Shown: piece by piece, positions 1 through 8,821 of the stretch | Layout: each line of letters begins with the position of its first letter | How positions within the stretch are numbered: the first letter of the stretch is position 1 | Source of the DNA: Tenacibaculum sp. | GTDB taxonomy: Bacteria > Bacteroidota > Bacteroidia > Flavobacteriales > Flavobacteriaceae | Length of the DNA stretch: 64,000 nucleotides | Direction: 5' to 3' | Assembly: GCA_022448525.1 (NCBI GenBank) | Contig: JAKVCX010000007.1 | Coordinates: 284,022-348,021, forward strand | Notes under the pieces: model-generated | Database searches by the model: none | What the model saw: the letters and a program-made list of their open reading frames with translations, nothing else | What the model was told of the DNA's origin: nothing | Translations under genes and position numbers: made by a program

Positions 1-732
1 TATAATGGTGATAATGAGGATACTGTTTTAAATACATACTTATTACCGAATCTTGAAGTGGCAAATCTTTTTCCAGTAGGAACCTGCGGTTTTGGTTATT
101 CAAAACAAACATCTATGTCTGGTCATAAAAAAATTGGAATTAATCGTTTTACTAAAGATTGGCAATTAATGAAAAAATTGGTGACAGAAGACTTTAATAA
201 AACAAATTTACCAATACTTAAAGGTGAAAAAATTTTTCCAGAAGAGTTTGTTAAAGATTTGATTATTGGATTTGAAGAGTGTTATAATTTATTTCTGGAA
301 AATAAAAGCTTTTTATTATTTCAAGAATCTTCCCCTCTAAGAAGATTTATGAATGTACCTGTTCGATATATTTGGAGAGCGACAAACGTTTATGAGAAAA
401 TTCTTAGGTTTATGAACCTTCCGAAAAACTTGAAAAATTCGCATTTGTATGTCCAAAAGATTCATGATTATTTGTCTGTAGCTTTTAAGAGTGTGCCACA
501 AGGCTCTCCACTATTTACAATCTTAGAACATGAAATAGCTCAAATGATAAGAGGAGACATTCCTTTTTTCGAAATAGATTCATCTTCTAGAGATTTACAA
601 ACTGAATTTGGTGTAATCAAAGATTTCTTCGAATTAAGTTGTGTAGAAAACATTGAAAGGAAATTAAATAAATTTTCTAAGGAAGATTTGGAATATCAAA
701 AAAGTCTAATTTTTAATAGTTTGAAGAAATAG
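1..732 (+). CDS. LanM-type lanthipeptide dehydratase domain (DUF4135), 3' part only
   Basis: The reading frame is open from base 1, so the gene starts outside the window; the GTG at 58 is only an internal codon. The visible 243 residues match the C-terminal half of the LanM dehydratase domain as I know it: a P-x-L segment, a 'GF..CYNLF' helix, the [11 protein letters not shown] strand, then RGDIPFFE followed by SSSRDL, and finally [13 protein letters not shown]. In class II lanthipeptide synthetases this last segment is the end of the dehydratase, which phosphorylates and eliminates Ser/Thr in a precursor peptide, and a LanC-like cyclase follows. Here a stop codon and a terminator follow instead, so the protein is a dehydratase without a fused cyclase. 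No precursor peptide, cyclase or transporter gene is visible; they could lie to the left. The family call rests on motif reading only. Confidence 0.65.
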   Translation, partial: YNGDNEDTVLNTYLLPNLEVANLFPVGTCGFGYSKQTSMSGHKKIGINRFTKDWQLMKKLVTEDFNKTNLPILKGEKIFPEEFVKDLIIGFEECYNLFLENKSFLLFQESSPLRRFMNVPVRYIWRATNVYEKILRFMNLPKNLKNSHLYVQKIHDYLSVAFKSVPQGSPLFTILEHEIAQMIRGDIPFFEIDSSSRDLQTEFGVIKDFFELSCVENIERKLNKFSKEDLEYQKSLIFNSLKK

Positions 733-800
733 AATTTTAGTAAGGTAAAACTATCTCTCTTTACAGAGGTAAGATTTAACTAGTACAAAGATTAATACTA

Positions 801-828
801 AAAAAAGACGTTATCAGCGTCTTTTTTT
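801..828 (+). terminator. Rho-independent terminator of the LanM-like gene
   Basis: The stem AAAAAGACG / CGTCTTTTT with loop TTATCAG runs into a T tract, 69 bp after the stop codon at 732. Confidence 0.8.
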
Positions 829-1083
829 AATTTATCTGTAATAATTTCTATTTAAATTACACCTTTCGCTATAATTTAAACAGGTGTATTTCCCCTTTTT
901 TATTCTCAAAAACCTCAAAGTTAATTCAAGGAGAACAACATAATTAAAACCGTTTTTTGAATTTCGATAAATTGTTAGACCCGATAGAGTTTTGAAGTCA
1001 ACCATCGACCAAATAAACTAATAGTAGCGATTTATGAGATATTGCAAATCATTTCAGAAGAGTCAAATGATTAATTATACAAA
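829..1083. other. Non-coding gap between convergent genes
   Basis: No convincing ORF is seen on either strand. The only structure noticed is an inverted repeat, TACACCT (858-864) with AGGTGTA (882-888). It could be a weak terminator for the minus-strand regulator gene ending at 1084, but it has no clear T tract on that strand. Confidence 0.4.
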
Positions 1084-2688
1084 TTAGTCTACTATGCTTT
1101 GTATGTAAAAGTCAAGTTTAATCTCTTTACTAAGTTCTAATTTCTTTTTTAAACGAAAACGAGTCGATTTGATTGCTTCTATACTTGTGTCTCTAATCTT
1201 TGCAACTTCTTTTCGAGATAATCCTATTTTAATGTAGGAACATACTTCAAGATCGGTTTTAGTAAGTACAGGATGTTTACTTTTCAATTGTTTTAGAAAT
1301 TCTTTATTCAAGCTTTGAATTTCTTTTTTTAAGGTTACAATTTTTTCTTCAGTTAAGTTTTCTTCTTTTAATTCAGCAATTATCTTTTCTATGATATACT
1401 CGTTATTTTTATTTGGAGGTTCGTCAAGTTTATCAATTTCTTTTAAAGCATTGTTAGAATTATGAAGCTCTTGTTGCTGCCTTTCTTCTTCTCTTTTTTG
1501 TTTTCGTTTAGCCCGTAAATGTCTTCTATAACTGAAGTAAGAAATAATTAGAGCTAATAATGCAAAAATCAAAAGTATACTTCCGTAAAGTAATTTGGTT
1601 AAACTATCATTTTTTGCTTCAATTAGTAAGTTTCGTCTTTCTTGTATTTGAATAATACTATCTCTAACACGTTGTTTTTCTTGCGTATTAAAGATTTCCA
1701 TTTCCTTTAATCTTTGGGCTTGTTTAGCATTATTTATTTCCTGTTCAATAGAAGTATATTTTAAAACATCCTCAAAGGCAAGAGCATGTTTTTTCATAGC
1801 TTTATATATAGAACTTCTTGTAAAATAAGCGTCGTGTAAAATTTTAGTAGCTCCGTCTGGAATGGCTAATTCCAAGCTTTTATTTATATATTTTAAGGCG
1901 AGTTCTAGATTGTTTTGTTGAAGGTAAACCTTTGCAATATTAGTTTGTGTAGATATTATAGATCGTTGCTTATTTATACTTTTTACATAAGTCAGATAAT
2001 TCTTATAAATGGAAAGAGCTACATCATATTTTCCGAGAATAGTATATAAAGATGCTTTGTTGGCAATGGCTTGTTGTTTTCCTTCTTCATAATCACTTAT
2101 TTCGAAATATTCGATGGCTTTATCAATTACATAAAAAGAAGAATCAATCTTCCCCATATTTTTATAGCATCCCGACATCATACTATAATTGTTAGCAAGC
2201 TTTCGAAATTGTTTATTCTCTAGATTAATGTAGATAGCTTTATTGAATAATTCAATTGATTTTTTATGTTGTTTTTGAATTCGGTAAATAAAAGCTATGT
2301 TATGATATATTGTTGAAAGTCGCAGTGTATCATTGTTGCGTAGGTAAATTTTTTCTGCTGCGTAGTAGTCTTTCAAGGCCTCTACATAATTAGCTCTTCT
2401 TCTTTTATAAATTCCGGAGTGTGAATAGGTTTGAGCTCTTTGTATTTTGGTGTTATAAGTAGCTGCATCAAGTATTTGATGAATTTTGTTACAATAAACA
2501 ATTACTTTGTTATAATCTCTTCTTTTTTGATAGTTGCATAATTCTAAATATGCCTCTACTTTTAACGAGTCAGTTTTTGCATTTTCCAGAGAAGTATTTA
2601 ATTGAGTAAGCGTGCTATCTATTTTTATTTGAGTAAAAACTGAAATACTCAGAAAAAAAGAAAAAAGAATTGAAAATAGATGACGCAT
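1084..2688 (-). CDS. TPR / membrane-anchored LuxR-type HTH regulator (paralogue 1)
   Basis: This 534-residue protein has a signal-like N-terminus (MRHLFSILFSFF...), tetratricopeptide repeats over roughly residues 40-330, a membrane segment near 365-385, a short charged coiled coil and a C-terminal HTH of the LuxR/GerE type (LTKTDLEVCSYI..GLSRKEVA...IEAIKSTR..LKKKL). I chose the ATG at 2688 over an ATG 13 codons upstream because it begins the hydrophobic leader. The architecture implies periplasmic TPRs that sense a protein or peptide and a cytoplasmic DNA-binding domain, a layout frequent in Bacteroidota. It lies just downstream of a T9SS protein gene and a 53-codon gene. Two close paralogues sit at 23584-27298. 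The target is unknown; control of nearby surface genes is inference. Confidence 0.8.
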   Translation of the reverse strand: MRHLFSILFSFFLSISVFTQIKIDSTLTQLNTSLENAKTDSLKVEAYLELCNYQKRRDYNKVIVYCNKIHQILDAATYNTKIQRAQTYSHSGIYKRRRANYVEALKDYYAAEKIYLRNNDTLRLSTIYHNIAFIYRIQKQHKKSIELFNKAIYINLENKQFRKLANNYSMMSGCYKNMGKIDSSFYVIDKAIEYFEISDYEEGKQQAIANKASLYTILGKYDVALSIYKNYLTYVKSINKQRSIISTQTNIAKVYLQQNNLELALKYINKSLELAIPDGATKILHDAYFTRSSIYKAMKKHALAFEDVLKYTSIEQEINNAKQAQRLKEMEIFNTQEKQRVRDSIIQIQERRNLLIEAKNDSLTKLLYGSILLIFALLALIISYFSYRRHLRAKRKQKREEERQQQELHNSNNALKEIDKLDEPPNKNNEYIIEKIIAELKEENLTEEKIVTLKKEIQSLNKEFLKQLKSKHPVLTKTDLEVCSYIKIGLSRKEVAKIRDTSIEAIKSTRFRLKKKLELSKEIKLDFYIQSIVD

Positions 2689-2712
2689 TTTTGAATTTGG
2701 TTGATGAAAATG

Positions 2713-2747
2713 AGAAAGGCCAGCCAATAATCCGCACTGACCTTTCT
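2713..2747 (-). other. Hairpin between small ORF and regulator gene
   Basis: Read on the minus strand, AGAAAGGTCAGT pairs with GGCTGGCCTTTCT with two G-T wobbles, giving a stem of about 12 bp and a loop of about 10 nt. It lies 32 bp after the small ORF stop and 24 bp before the regulator start. There is no T run, so it may be an attenuating or mRNA-stabilising hairpin rather than a full terminator. Confidence 0.45.
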
Positions 2748-2779
2748 GCTGTAATAAACTCCCTTTGTTTTAAATATTG

Positions 2780-2941
2780 TTAAAACCCATCTCCTGGAGC
2801 TTCAGGAGACGCTGCTTGTGCTTTTTTAGGGTTTAGTATTAAATATGTTCCAAGTGCTGTTAAAGCCGTGTATTTCCCGTAATTTCCTATTTTTTGGATA
2901 GCCTCTTTACGTGTTATTTTGTCGTTATTTTTATTATTCAT
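2780..2941 (-). CDS. Small conserved-looking protein, 53 aa
   Basis: The ATG at 2941 opens a 53-codon frame beginning MNNKNNDKITRKEAIQKI and ending SPEAPGDGF. A basic N-terminus (TRKEA) is followed by a moderately hydrophobic stretch (YTALTALGTYLIL) and then NPKKAQA, which resembles a degenerate Tat-like or Sec signal with an A-x-A cleavage site. That would leave a mature tail of only about ten residues. The start lies 11 bp after the stop of the upstream T9SS protein gene, so the two are probably co-transcribed and perhaps translationally coupled. I have an impression of similar short proteins in other flavobacteria but cannot verify it. Function unknown. Confidence 0.6.
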   Translation of the reverse strand: MNNKNNDKITRKEAIQKIGNYGKYTALTALGTYLILNPKKAQAASPEAPGDGF

Positions 2942-2952
2942 GATGTTATGTG

Positions 2953-5184
2953 CTATTCTAATACTACTTTCTTACTTATTTCTGTGTTCTGTGATTGTAG
3001 TTTTACAATGTAAACACCTGATGATAAGTTGTTAAAATCTAGTTGTGTATTGTTGTTAGTTATTTCTGTATTTGCTACTTCTTTACCTAAGATCGAGTAA
3101 ATCTTAACTGTTGCATTTGTAGTTAATCCACTAATGGTAATTTGTTTTATTCCTGATTTGAAAATATTTACTGTATTTGTTTCAAGAATTGGATCTTCAG
3201 TACTTAATGTTTTAGAAGATGTGTGTAAGTAGAATCTTCCAGTTTCATTATCTAGTTCAGTAATAGTTGCAGTATAAGAATCCTCAGTAATATCGTTCAT
3301 GGTTCCATTAGCCTTGTCCTCTAAATAAATTTTAGTGTCTGCAGGTAATTGATTTCCGTTTAATGAAAATGTTACATTACTATCTTTTTGAGCGACTAAT
3401 CCTAAAGGAATTGCAAGGTCATTATAGCTATCTGAAGGTACAGATTGGATTGTGTAGTTTTCATCTGTACTACCATCAACAAGTTTTGTAAATAAATCGA
3501 AAGAAGCTCCTCCGAAATTACCAATATCGTATCCTGCATCCAACCCTTTGGTAGCAGTATTTAAGAATAAAACTTTAGTTGAAACAGTTATATCATTTGA
3601 AGTTGCCTCAAGTTCAAAACTCATATTACTTTTTTGTGAAGTTCCTCTCATAGAGCCTCCTCCAGAAACTGCTAAACCTCTTTGAGAAGCAGTAAAGTTA
3701 ACATCTGTAACTCCCGAGTTAGTTCTTATAAAGAATCCTTGTCCAGGTGCTATTTTACTTTCAGCATCTAATAAAGATGTTGCTGTATATTTATTTTGTG
3801 TTGTATCCCAAGTATAAACTGCTACAAAAGAAGGATCAAACTTACTTGAGTTAGATGCAATGAAGTTTTCACCAGAAAGATCATTGATTGGAAGGTATGC
3901 AGTAAAAGGATTCCCAACAGCATTCCATTCACTTTCTACTACAGATTCTGTAACATTTGTAGTTTCAATAGTTCCAGTAAAAGAAACTCCTCCGTCTGTA
4001 GCTCTAGATATTGCATATCCTTTTCCTACTTCAAATTCAATAGTTCCTGAACTTAAATCGTCAGTAGTGTAATAAACCCATTTAGATCCATCCGCATTGC
4101 TATCATCATAATAAGCAATTGCATATCTATTAGGTGTTACAGTAGTGTTTACTCTAATGTCATTTGCTGCATTTTCAGCAAAATCTTTAATACTTTGTCC
4201 GCTTACAGGAGCAGTAATAACATTCCATTCGTTAGCTAACAAACCATTTTGTTGAAATGTAACTTGACCTGAAGCAGTACCTTCAACGATAAATACACTG
4301 CTATTATCTGTACTTAAGTTTGATGTTAATGCTATTGAACCATTATTAGAAACATCACCATTTACATTTAAAATTCCATTGTTGTCAATTGTAAGAACTG
4401 CTCCTGAGTTTAATGTTAAATCGTTAATATCATAACTTCCAGAGTTTAAGATTGGATCGTTAGTAACATCTGGAATTATGGTGTTATTTGTTGCATTTGG
4501 AATTGCTGCTCCACTCCAGTTAGATGTTACACCCCAAAAAGCACTAGATGTACCTGTCCAAGTTACATCGCTAGCTAAAGCTGCTCCAGTTGAGTCGTAA
4601 GAATCGCCTGTAATTTGAGATCCAGGCTCTGAAGTACAATTCGCAGTTCCGAAAGCTACAGCAGTTGTTGGTCCACAAGCTGTATAAAACTGATCTAAGA
4701 ATACGCTTCCTGTTTCAAAAGTAACATTTGGGTCTTTACTAACATCAGCGTACTTGATTTTAATACTGTATAAGTGAACAGGGGTACTGCTTACTACTGG
4801 CATTCCGATAGTTCCACTACTTGCTAATTGTTGAAAAGAGGTAGATACTCTTGAAGTCGTATTATCGTTTACAATAAATGATTGATATGCAAACACAGAC
4901 CCCGCGAAAAAGCTGGTAGCTAAAATAGAACCATCAGGTTGTAACATTTCAAAGTTTGTATTTGTATGTACATTTTCACCAAATGCTTCTGTATTGTAAT
5001 TGAAATAAATTTGACCTGATCCTACGATGAAATCAGTATCAGAAGCAACATAAATGTCCGCTTCATAAAAGTCATTAGTTCCATCATTCGTGTTTCGTGC
5101 GTTTACGAATGTAAAACTGATGTTTTGAGATGATAGCTGTAGTGAAAATACAGCTAAAAGAATAAAAAGTAAATTTTTCATCAT
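2953..5184 (-). CDS. T9SS-exported surface protein with cohesin-like N-terminal domain
   Basis: This is a 743-residue protein with a signal peptide (MMKNLLFILLAVFSLQLSSQ) and a typical type A T9SS sorting domain over the last ~75 residues (KIYSILGKEVA ... LSSGVYIVKLQ ... KKVVLE). Residues ~20-165 resemble the cohesin-like beta-sandwich often seen at the N-terminus of flavobacterial T9SS proteins (YEADIYV..D..FIVGSGQIYFNYN..AFG). A G8-like stretch (WTGTSSAFWG..SNWSGAAIP) and a large beta-rich region follow. The protein should be exported through the outer membrane and attached to the cell surface. A second ATG one codon in is equally plausible as the start. The small gene at 2780-2941 follows immediately. 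The ligand is unknown. Confidence 0.75.
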   Translation of the reverse strand: MMKNLLFILLAVFSLQLSSQNISFTFVNARNTNDGTNDFYEADIYVASDTDFIVGSGQIYFNYNTEAFGENVHTNTNFEMLQPDGSILATSFFAGSVFAYQSFIVNDNTTSRVSTSFQQLASSGTIGMPVVSSTPVHLYSIKIKYADVSKDPNVTFETGSVFLDQFYTACGPTTAVAFGTANCTSEPGSQITGDSYDSTGAALASDVTWTGTSSAFWGVTSNWSGAAIPNATNNTIIPDVTNDPILNSGSYDINDLTLNSGAVLTIDNNGILNVNGDVSNNGSIALTSNLSTDNSSVFIVEGTASGQVTFQQNGLLANEWNVITAPVSGQSIKDFAENAANDIRVNTTVTPNRYAIAYYDDSNADGSKWVYYTTDDLSSGTIEFEVGKGYAISRATDGGVSFTGTIETTNVTESVVESEWNAVGNPFTAYLPINDLSGENFIASNSSKFDPSFVAVYTWDTTQNKYTATSLLDAESKIAPGQGFFIRTNSGVTDVNFTASQRGLAVSGGGSMRGTSQKSNMSFELEATSNDITVSTKVLFLNTATKGLDAGYDIGNFGGASFDLFTKLVDGSTDENYTIQSVPSDSYNDLAIPLGLVAQKDSNVTFSLNGNQLPADTKIYLEDKANGTMNDITEDSYTATITELDNETGRFYLHTSSKTLSTEDPILETNTVNIFKSGIKQITISGLTTNATVKIYSILGKEVANTEITNNNTQLDFNNLSSGVYIVKLQSQNTEISKKVVLE

Positions 5185-5203
5185 TGTGTTATTTTTTTTG
5201 TTA

Positions 5204-5265
5204 TCCGTAAACCCCTAGCGACCCTACATATTATATCGCGTATAATTTTTACCAGGGGCAACGGA
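5204..5265 (-). promoter_or_regulatory. Nested inverted repeats in the 5' region of the T9SS protein gene
   Basis: An outer pair, TCCG..CCCCT (5204-5216) with AGGGG..CGGA (5254-5265), encloses an inner perfect pair, ATTATA / TATAAT, around the loop CGCGA (about 5230-5246). The structure lies 20-80 bp upstream of the start at 5184 and just downstream of the preceding operon. It has no T tract in the minus direction, so a structured 5' leader or a protein-binding site fits better than a terminator. Confidence 0.45.
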
Positions 5266-5287
5266 CATTCTTAATTTATCTTTGTTT

Positions 5288-5452
5288 TTATGCTCTTTGA
5301 ATATTTATGATTCGCATGGACATTCCGTTGAATGATTTTTCTATTCTAACCTTCGATAACCAGTAAAAACTTCCATGATAAATGATAGGTAGATAGGCGA
5401 ATTTCTTTGTCACTTTTCTTACTTTGAATTTTCTGTTTTTAATTAGCTTCAT
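5288..5452 (-). CDS. Small basic hypothetical protein, 54 aa
   Basis: A 54-codon frame from the ATG at 5452 begins MKLIKNRKFKVRK and carries a central FAYLPIIYHGSFYWLSKVRIE. It is lysine- and arginine-rich, without a signal peptide. It starts 13 bp after the stop of the LRR protein gene and would be the last member of that operon. A longer frame from an ATG at 5488 would overlap the upstream gene and is less likely. The gap has no other coding candidate, and the sequence looks protein-like (aromatic and charged alternation), but no family is recognised. Confidence 0.45.
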   Translation of the reverse strand: MKLIKNRKFKVRKVTKKFAYLPIIYHGSFYWLSKVRIEKSFNGMSMRIINIQRA

Positions 5453-5465
5453 AAACGTGTTGGGA

Positions 5466-7934
5466 TTAAAATTGTTTTCCTTTACCAATGTTGGTATTCA
5501 GTATGTTTGTTATATCTGTATTTTGTATTTGTCCGTTTAGATCTAAATCTTCCGTTAAGTATCCAGAATTTCCTAGCAATTGGATTATTAGCGTTATGTC
5601 AATATTTTGTATTTGTCCGTTTTTATCATTATCACCAGCAATTATTGCATAAGTATTTTTACCAGATCCTGCTTCCGTGTGAACTAAACTAACTGCATCT
5701 GTATTCCCTAAAACATTCGCAGGATTGGTAAAATCAATATTTGATGTTGTTGATGATAAAGCAATAGGATTATTTGAGATAATTTCAAGGTGATTTCTGT
5801 GTGATACCGCCATGAAATATGAGTTACTCGGTTTAGTAATTGATAAGTTTGTAGAACTATTCTCAGGATCTACAATCATTCCATTTCGTTGAAGTAAGAA
5901 TGATTTGCTAGCAATTACATTAGTCGCGTCCGAAGCATCTCTTAATTGTAATTCAATCCAATCTACGATAGCGGTTTCACCTGTTAAAGTGAAAATATTT
6001 GAATCACACATTAAATTATCTGAATAAGGAGATGTGTTAGGTAGAACTCCATTGGTTCTTAAATCGTCACGCATTAAATGTTCTTCACCCGAAGAAGTGT
6101 TTTTCATTGCTCCTTCTAAATATACATTAGCTGTAAAAGCAATTGAACAAGCATTTTTTACATCTTCAAAACTGCTATAATTCCCAGAATCGGCATAAAA
6201 AGACCAGAAACTTGGTAATGTACCATAAGCTGCAAATTCAGATAAACCACAAACATTTGTAGTATTTGGAATATATAGTGACCAATAATTCCCATTAACT
6301 GTTCTGAGTGCGGTTAAGTTTATTGTTTGAAGGTTTTCTTCAGCTAAATAATGATCAAAACTGTTATTATCCGGATTTAATGCTACTAAGTTTTGTAATC
6401 CATCTACATTTAGTAATCCATTTCCTGAAATATTAAATTGACCAATTGCAGTTAATGATTCAAGTCCATCTAAAGAGGTTAAAGAAGTGTTGTCTAGTAT
6501 TAATAAATAATCAATATTAGAAATATTAGGAAATCCAGTCATAGCGGTCAATCCTGTATTTCTTACTGATATTCTTTCAATAGCTGTAAGATTCTCAATT
6601 CCGTTAAAAGAATCTAAACTTGTACAGTTTTGAATTGTTAAAGAAGCCATAGTTGTAAATGAACTTAAACCATTTAAGTCAACTATAACATCACTGTTTT
6701 TTAATTCAATCGTATCACACGAATTAGATTTTAATCCTGAAAAAGAGTCGAATTTATCACAATTATCTATTGAAATAGTTGCGATAGTATTTGCATTACC
6801 AATTCCATTAAAATCTTCAAAAGAAGCAGCATCAGTAATTGAAATATCTTCAAAAGAGGAGATATTAGTAAGACCTGTCAAATCCACAAGATTATCGCAA
6901 GTATCAATCGTAAAATCATTTAAAGAAGTAATGTTTTCTGCTCCTCCTAATGTTGTAATTGGAAGATATTTTAAAGAGAATAAAGAATTAATACTATTTA
7001 AATTTGTAATTCCAGATAATGAAGCTAATGAGCTACAGCTTTCAATCTCAAAAGTGGAAACTGTTTGAAGATTACTTAATCCATTTAAATTCGTAATAGT
7101 ATTTAATCCTCTAAATTTTAAACGGGGTAAACTGCTTACATTAGGAAAGTAATTTAAATTTAGAAGAGCGGTTAAATCTGAAAGTAAAATTTCATCCACG
7201 CTTGTTATCTTATCAATACCTTCTAATGAAGTAATTACAGCATTACTTTGTATGATTAAACGATCTACAGTAGTTAATTTATCAAGATCAAGTAAGTTTG
7301 GTAAATTAGGTTCTGTAATCGTTAGATTCTTTACACTTGTTAAGTTATGAAGTCCCTGTAAGTTCGTTAAGTTGTTATAGCCAACTGAGATGTCGAAATT
7401 AACGTTCGAAAAATGACTAAAAGCAGTAATATCTGCTAAAGCATAGTTCGATGTTACTTTAATCGAGGAAACTGTAGCTACATTTTCTATCCCACTAAGA
7501 GTTGTAATTGCATCGTTTCCAGTAATGTTTAATCCGTTCCCTACAGAAGTTAAATTGCTTAGTGCTGATAAACTTAATAAACTATCGTTATTATTAATAG
7601 TTAAAGAGCTTCCAACTGTTTGAATATTTTGTAATCCGTTTAAACTAGTAAGACTTGTACTTGATATTGAAAGTAACCCAGTGATATTTGTTATTTTATT
7701 ATTCAAACCAGAAATATCGGTTACTGATGTACTTGAAATTACTAGATTTCCAGAGATTGTTGTACAATCAGGATAGTTGTTTATAAAATCATTAACAGCA
7801 GTTTGCGATGTTAAATAAACCGGTCCTGATGGGCATTGGGCGAAGAGGGGTTGCCCAATGCTCAGGAATAACATGGAACTTAGCACAGAAAGTTTCCATG
7901 AAGAAAGTTTGCTTTTAATATTTTTATAAACCAT
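5466..7934 (-). CDS. Secreted receptor-L-domain-like LRR protein with dockerin-like C-terminal module
   Basis: This 822-residue protein has a long signal peptide (cleavage near LFAQ). Residues ~40-590 consist of ~22-residue repeats of the type 'ITSLEGIDKITSVDEILLSD', the Receptor-L-domain style of LRR. The last ~215 residues form a module shared with the proteins at 7951-8814 and 13694-23398: VYLEGA..., then EEHLMRDDLR, SPYSD, ...VDWIELQLRD..., SHRNHL, and two EF-hand-like loops (DNDKNGQIQN and DLDLNGQIQN) in dockerin-like spacing. It ends NIGKGKQF. There is no canonical T9SS sorting domain, so export and anchoring must differ or use this module. It is third in an apparent minus-strand operon starting at 10609, with 16 bp between it and the gene before. 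Confidence 0.75.
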   Translation of the reverse strand: MVYKNIKSKLSSWKLSVLSSMLFLSIGQPLFAQCPSGPVYLTSQTAVNDFINNYPDCTTISGNLVISSTSVTDISGLNNKITNITGLLSISSTSLTSLNGLQNIQTVGSSLTINNNDSLLSLSALSNLTSVGNGLNITGNDAITTLSGIENVATVSSIKVTSNYALADITAFSHFSNVNFDISVGYNNLTNLQGLHNLTSVKNLTITEPNLPNLLDLDKLTTVDRLIIQSNAVITSLEGIDKITSVDEILLSDLTALLNLNYFPNVSSLPRLKFRGLNTITNLNGLSNLQTVSTFEIESCSSLASLSGITNLNSINSLFSLKYLPITTLGGAENITSLNDFTIDTCDNLVDLTGLTNISSFEDISITDAASFEDFNGIGNANTIATISIDNCDKFDSFSGLKSNSCDTIELKNSDVIVDLNGLSSFTTMASLTIQNCTSLDSFNGIENLTAIERISVRNTGLTAMTGFPNISNIDYLLILDNTSLTSLDGLESLTAIGQFNISGNGLLNVDGLQNLVALNPDNNSFDHYLAEENLQTINLTALRTVNGNYWSLYIPNTTNVCGLSEFAAYGTLPSFWSFYADSGNYSSFEDVKNACSIAFTANVYLEGAMKNTSSGEEHLMRDDLRTNGVLPNTSPYSDNLMCDSNIFTLTGETAIVDWIELQLRDASDATNVIASKSFLLQRNGMIVDPENSSTNLSITKPSNSYFMAVSHRNHLEIISNNPIALSSTTSNIDFTNPANVLGNTDAVSLVHTEAGSGKNTYAIIAGDNDKNGQIQNIDITLIIQLLGNSGYLTEDLDLNGQIQNTDITNILNTNIGKGKQF

Positions 7935-7950
7935 GGGGATAAGTTTTTTA

Positions 7951-8814
7951 TTATTGTTCTCCTTTACCGATGTTTGGATTTAGATTGGTATTGATGTCAG
8001 TATTTTGAACCTGACCGTTCATATCTAAATCGGCTTTATTGTAGCCTGAAACTCCAAGCAATTGAATTACAGCATTCGTATCGGTGTTTTGAATTTGACC
8101 GTTTTCATCAAAGTCTCCAGAAACCATTGCGAATAATCCATTACTCATGTCAACGACTGAATTTGTTCCGCCAAAAACAGAAGAAGCTGCATTACTAAGG
8201 TTAATTGTTGTCGAAGCATCAGTATTTAAAGCAATTGTTGAATTACTAATGATTCCTAAGTGATTTCTGTGATTAACAGCCACGAAATACTGGTCATTTG
8301 AAAGACTAAATTTTAAGGAAGAAACTCCATCAACATCCACAATATCTCCGTCTGCTTGTAATAAAGCAGATTGACTTGCTAAAACAACTGTTCTATCGTT
8401 TTTATCACGAAGTGTAACCCAAATCCAATCAATAATTGCGTTGTTACCTGTTGCATCAAAAACTGAGGATTCACAAATGATTGCATCTGCATATGGACTT
8501 GTTGTTGGTAATAAACTATTACTTCTTAAACTATCGTCCATTGTTGTTGTTCCAGAAGTGGTTAACGGACCTTGTAAAAAAGCAATAGGAGCAAGTTTAA
8601 TCTTTAAAACGATAGTTTCTTGTTGAAAACCTTGAGTTAAAGTATTACTTCCGTTAGAGCTCGTTGTAACTACTAAATCACCGATTGTAAAATCTAAGCT
8701 AGCATTTGCTGTGCTTAAAGTAGTTCCGCTTGATCCAATTACAGTTCTTTCTATTGTTTGAGAATATAAAGAAGCGGTAATTAGCAATGTTGTTATGAAT
8801 AAAAACTGTTTCAT
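7951..8814 (-). CDS. Secreted protein made mainly of the dockerin-like module
   Basis: This is a 287-residue protein; the ATG at 8814 starts the signal peptide MKQFLFITTLLITASLYSQ and sits 7 bp after the upstream stop. A short beta-rich region (FTIGDLVVTTSS...LTQGFQQ) precedes the shared C-terminal module: MDDSLR, SPYADA, VDWIWVTLRD, NHRNHLG, then GDFDENGQIQNTD and ADLDMNGQVQNTD, ending NPNIGKGEQ. It is the smallest of the three module-bearing proteins, which suggests the module folds and functions alone. Acidic D-x-D-x-N-G loops predict calcium binding, as in dockerins. The role is not known; an attachment or sorting module is an inference from its repeated use. Confidence 0.7.
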   Translation of the reverse strand: MKQFLFITTLLITASLYSQTIERTVIGSSGTTLSTANASLDFTIGDLVVTTSSNGSNTLTQGFQQETIVLKIKLAPIAFLQGPLTTSGTTTMDDSLRSNSLLPTTSPYADAIICESSVFDATGNNAIIDWIWVTLRDKNDRTVVLASQSALLQADGDIVDVDGVSSLKFSLSNDQYFVAVNHRNHLGIISNSTIALNTDASTTINLSNAASSVFGGTNSVVDMSNGLFAMVSGDFDENGQIQNTDTNAVIQLLGVSGYNKADLDMNGQVQNTDINTNLNPNIGKGEQ

Positions 8815-8821
8815 GCTTCTA

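Noticed and set aside
58..732. A complete 224-residue protein starting at the GTG at 58
   Set aside because: The frame is open to base 1 and the upstream residues continue the DUF4135 pattern, so the GTG is internal.
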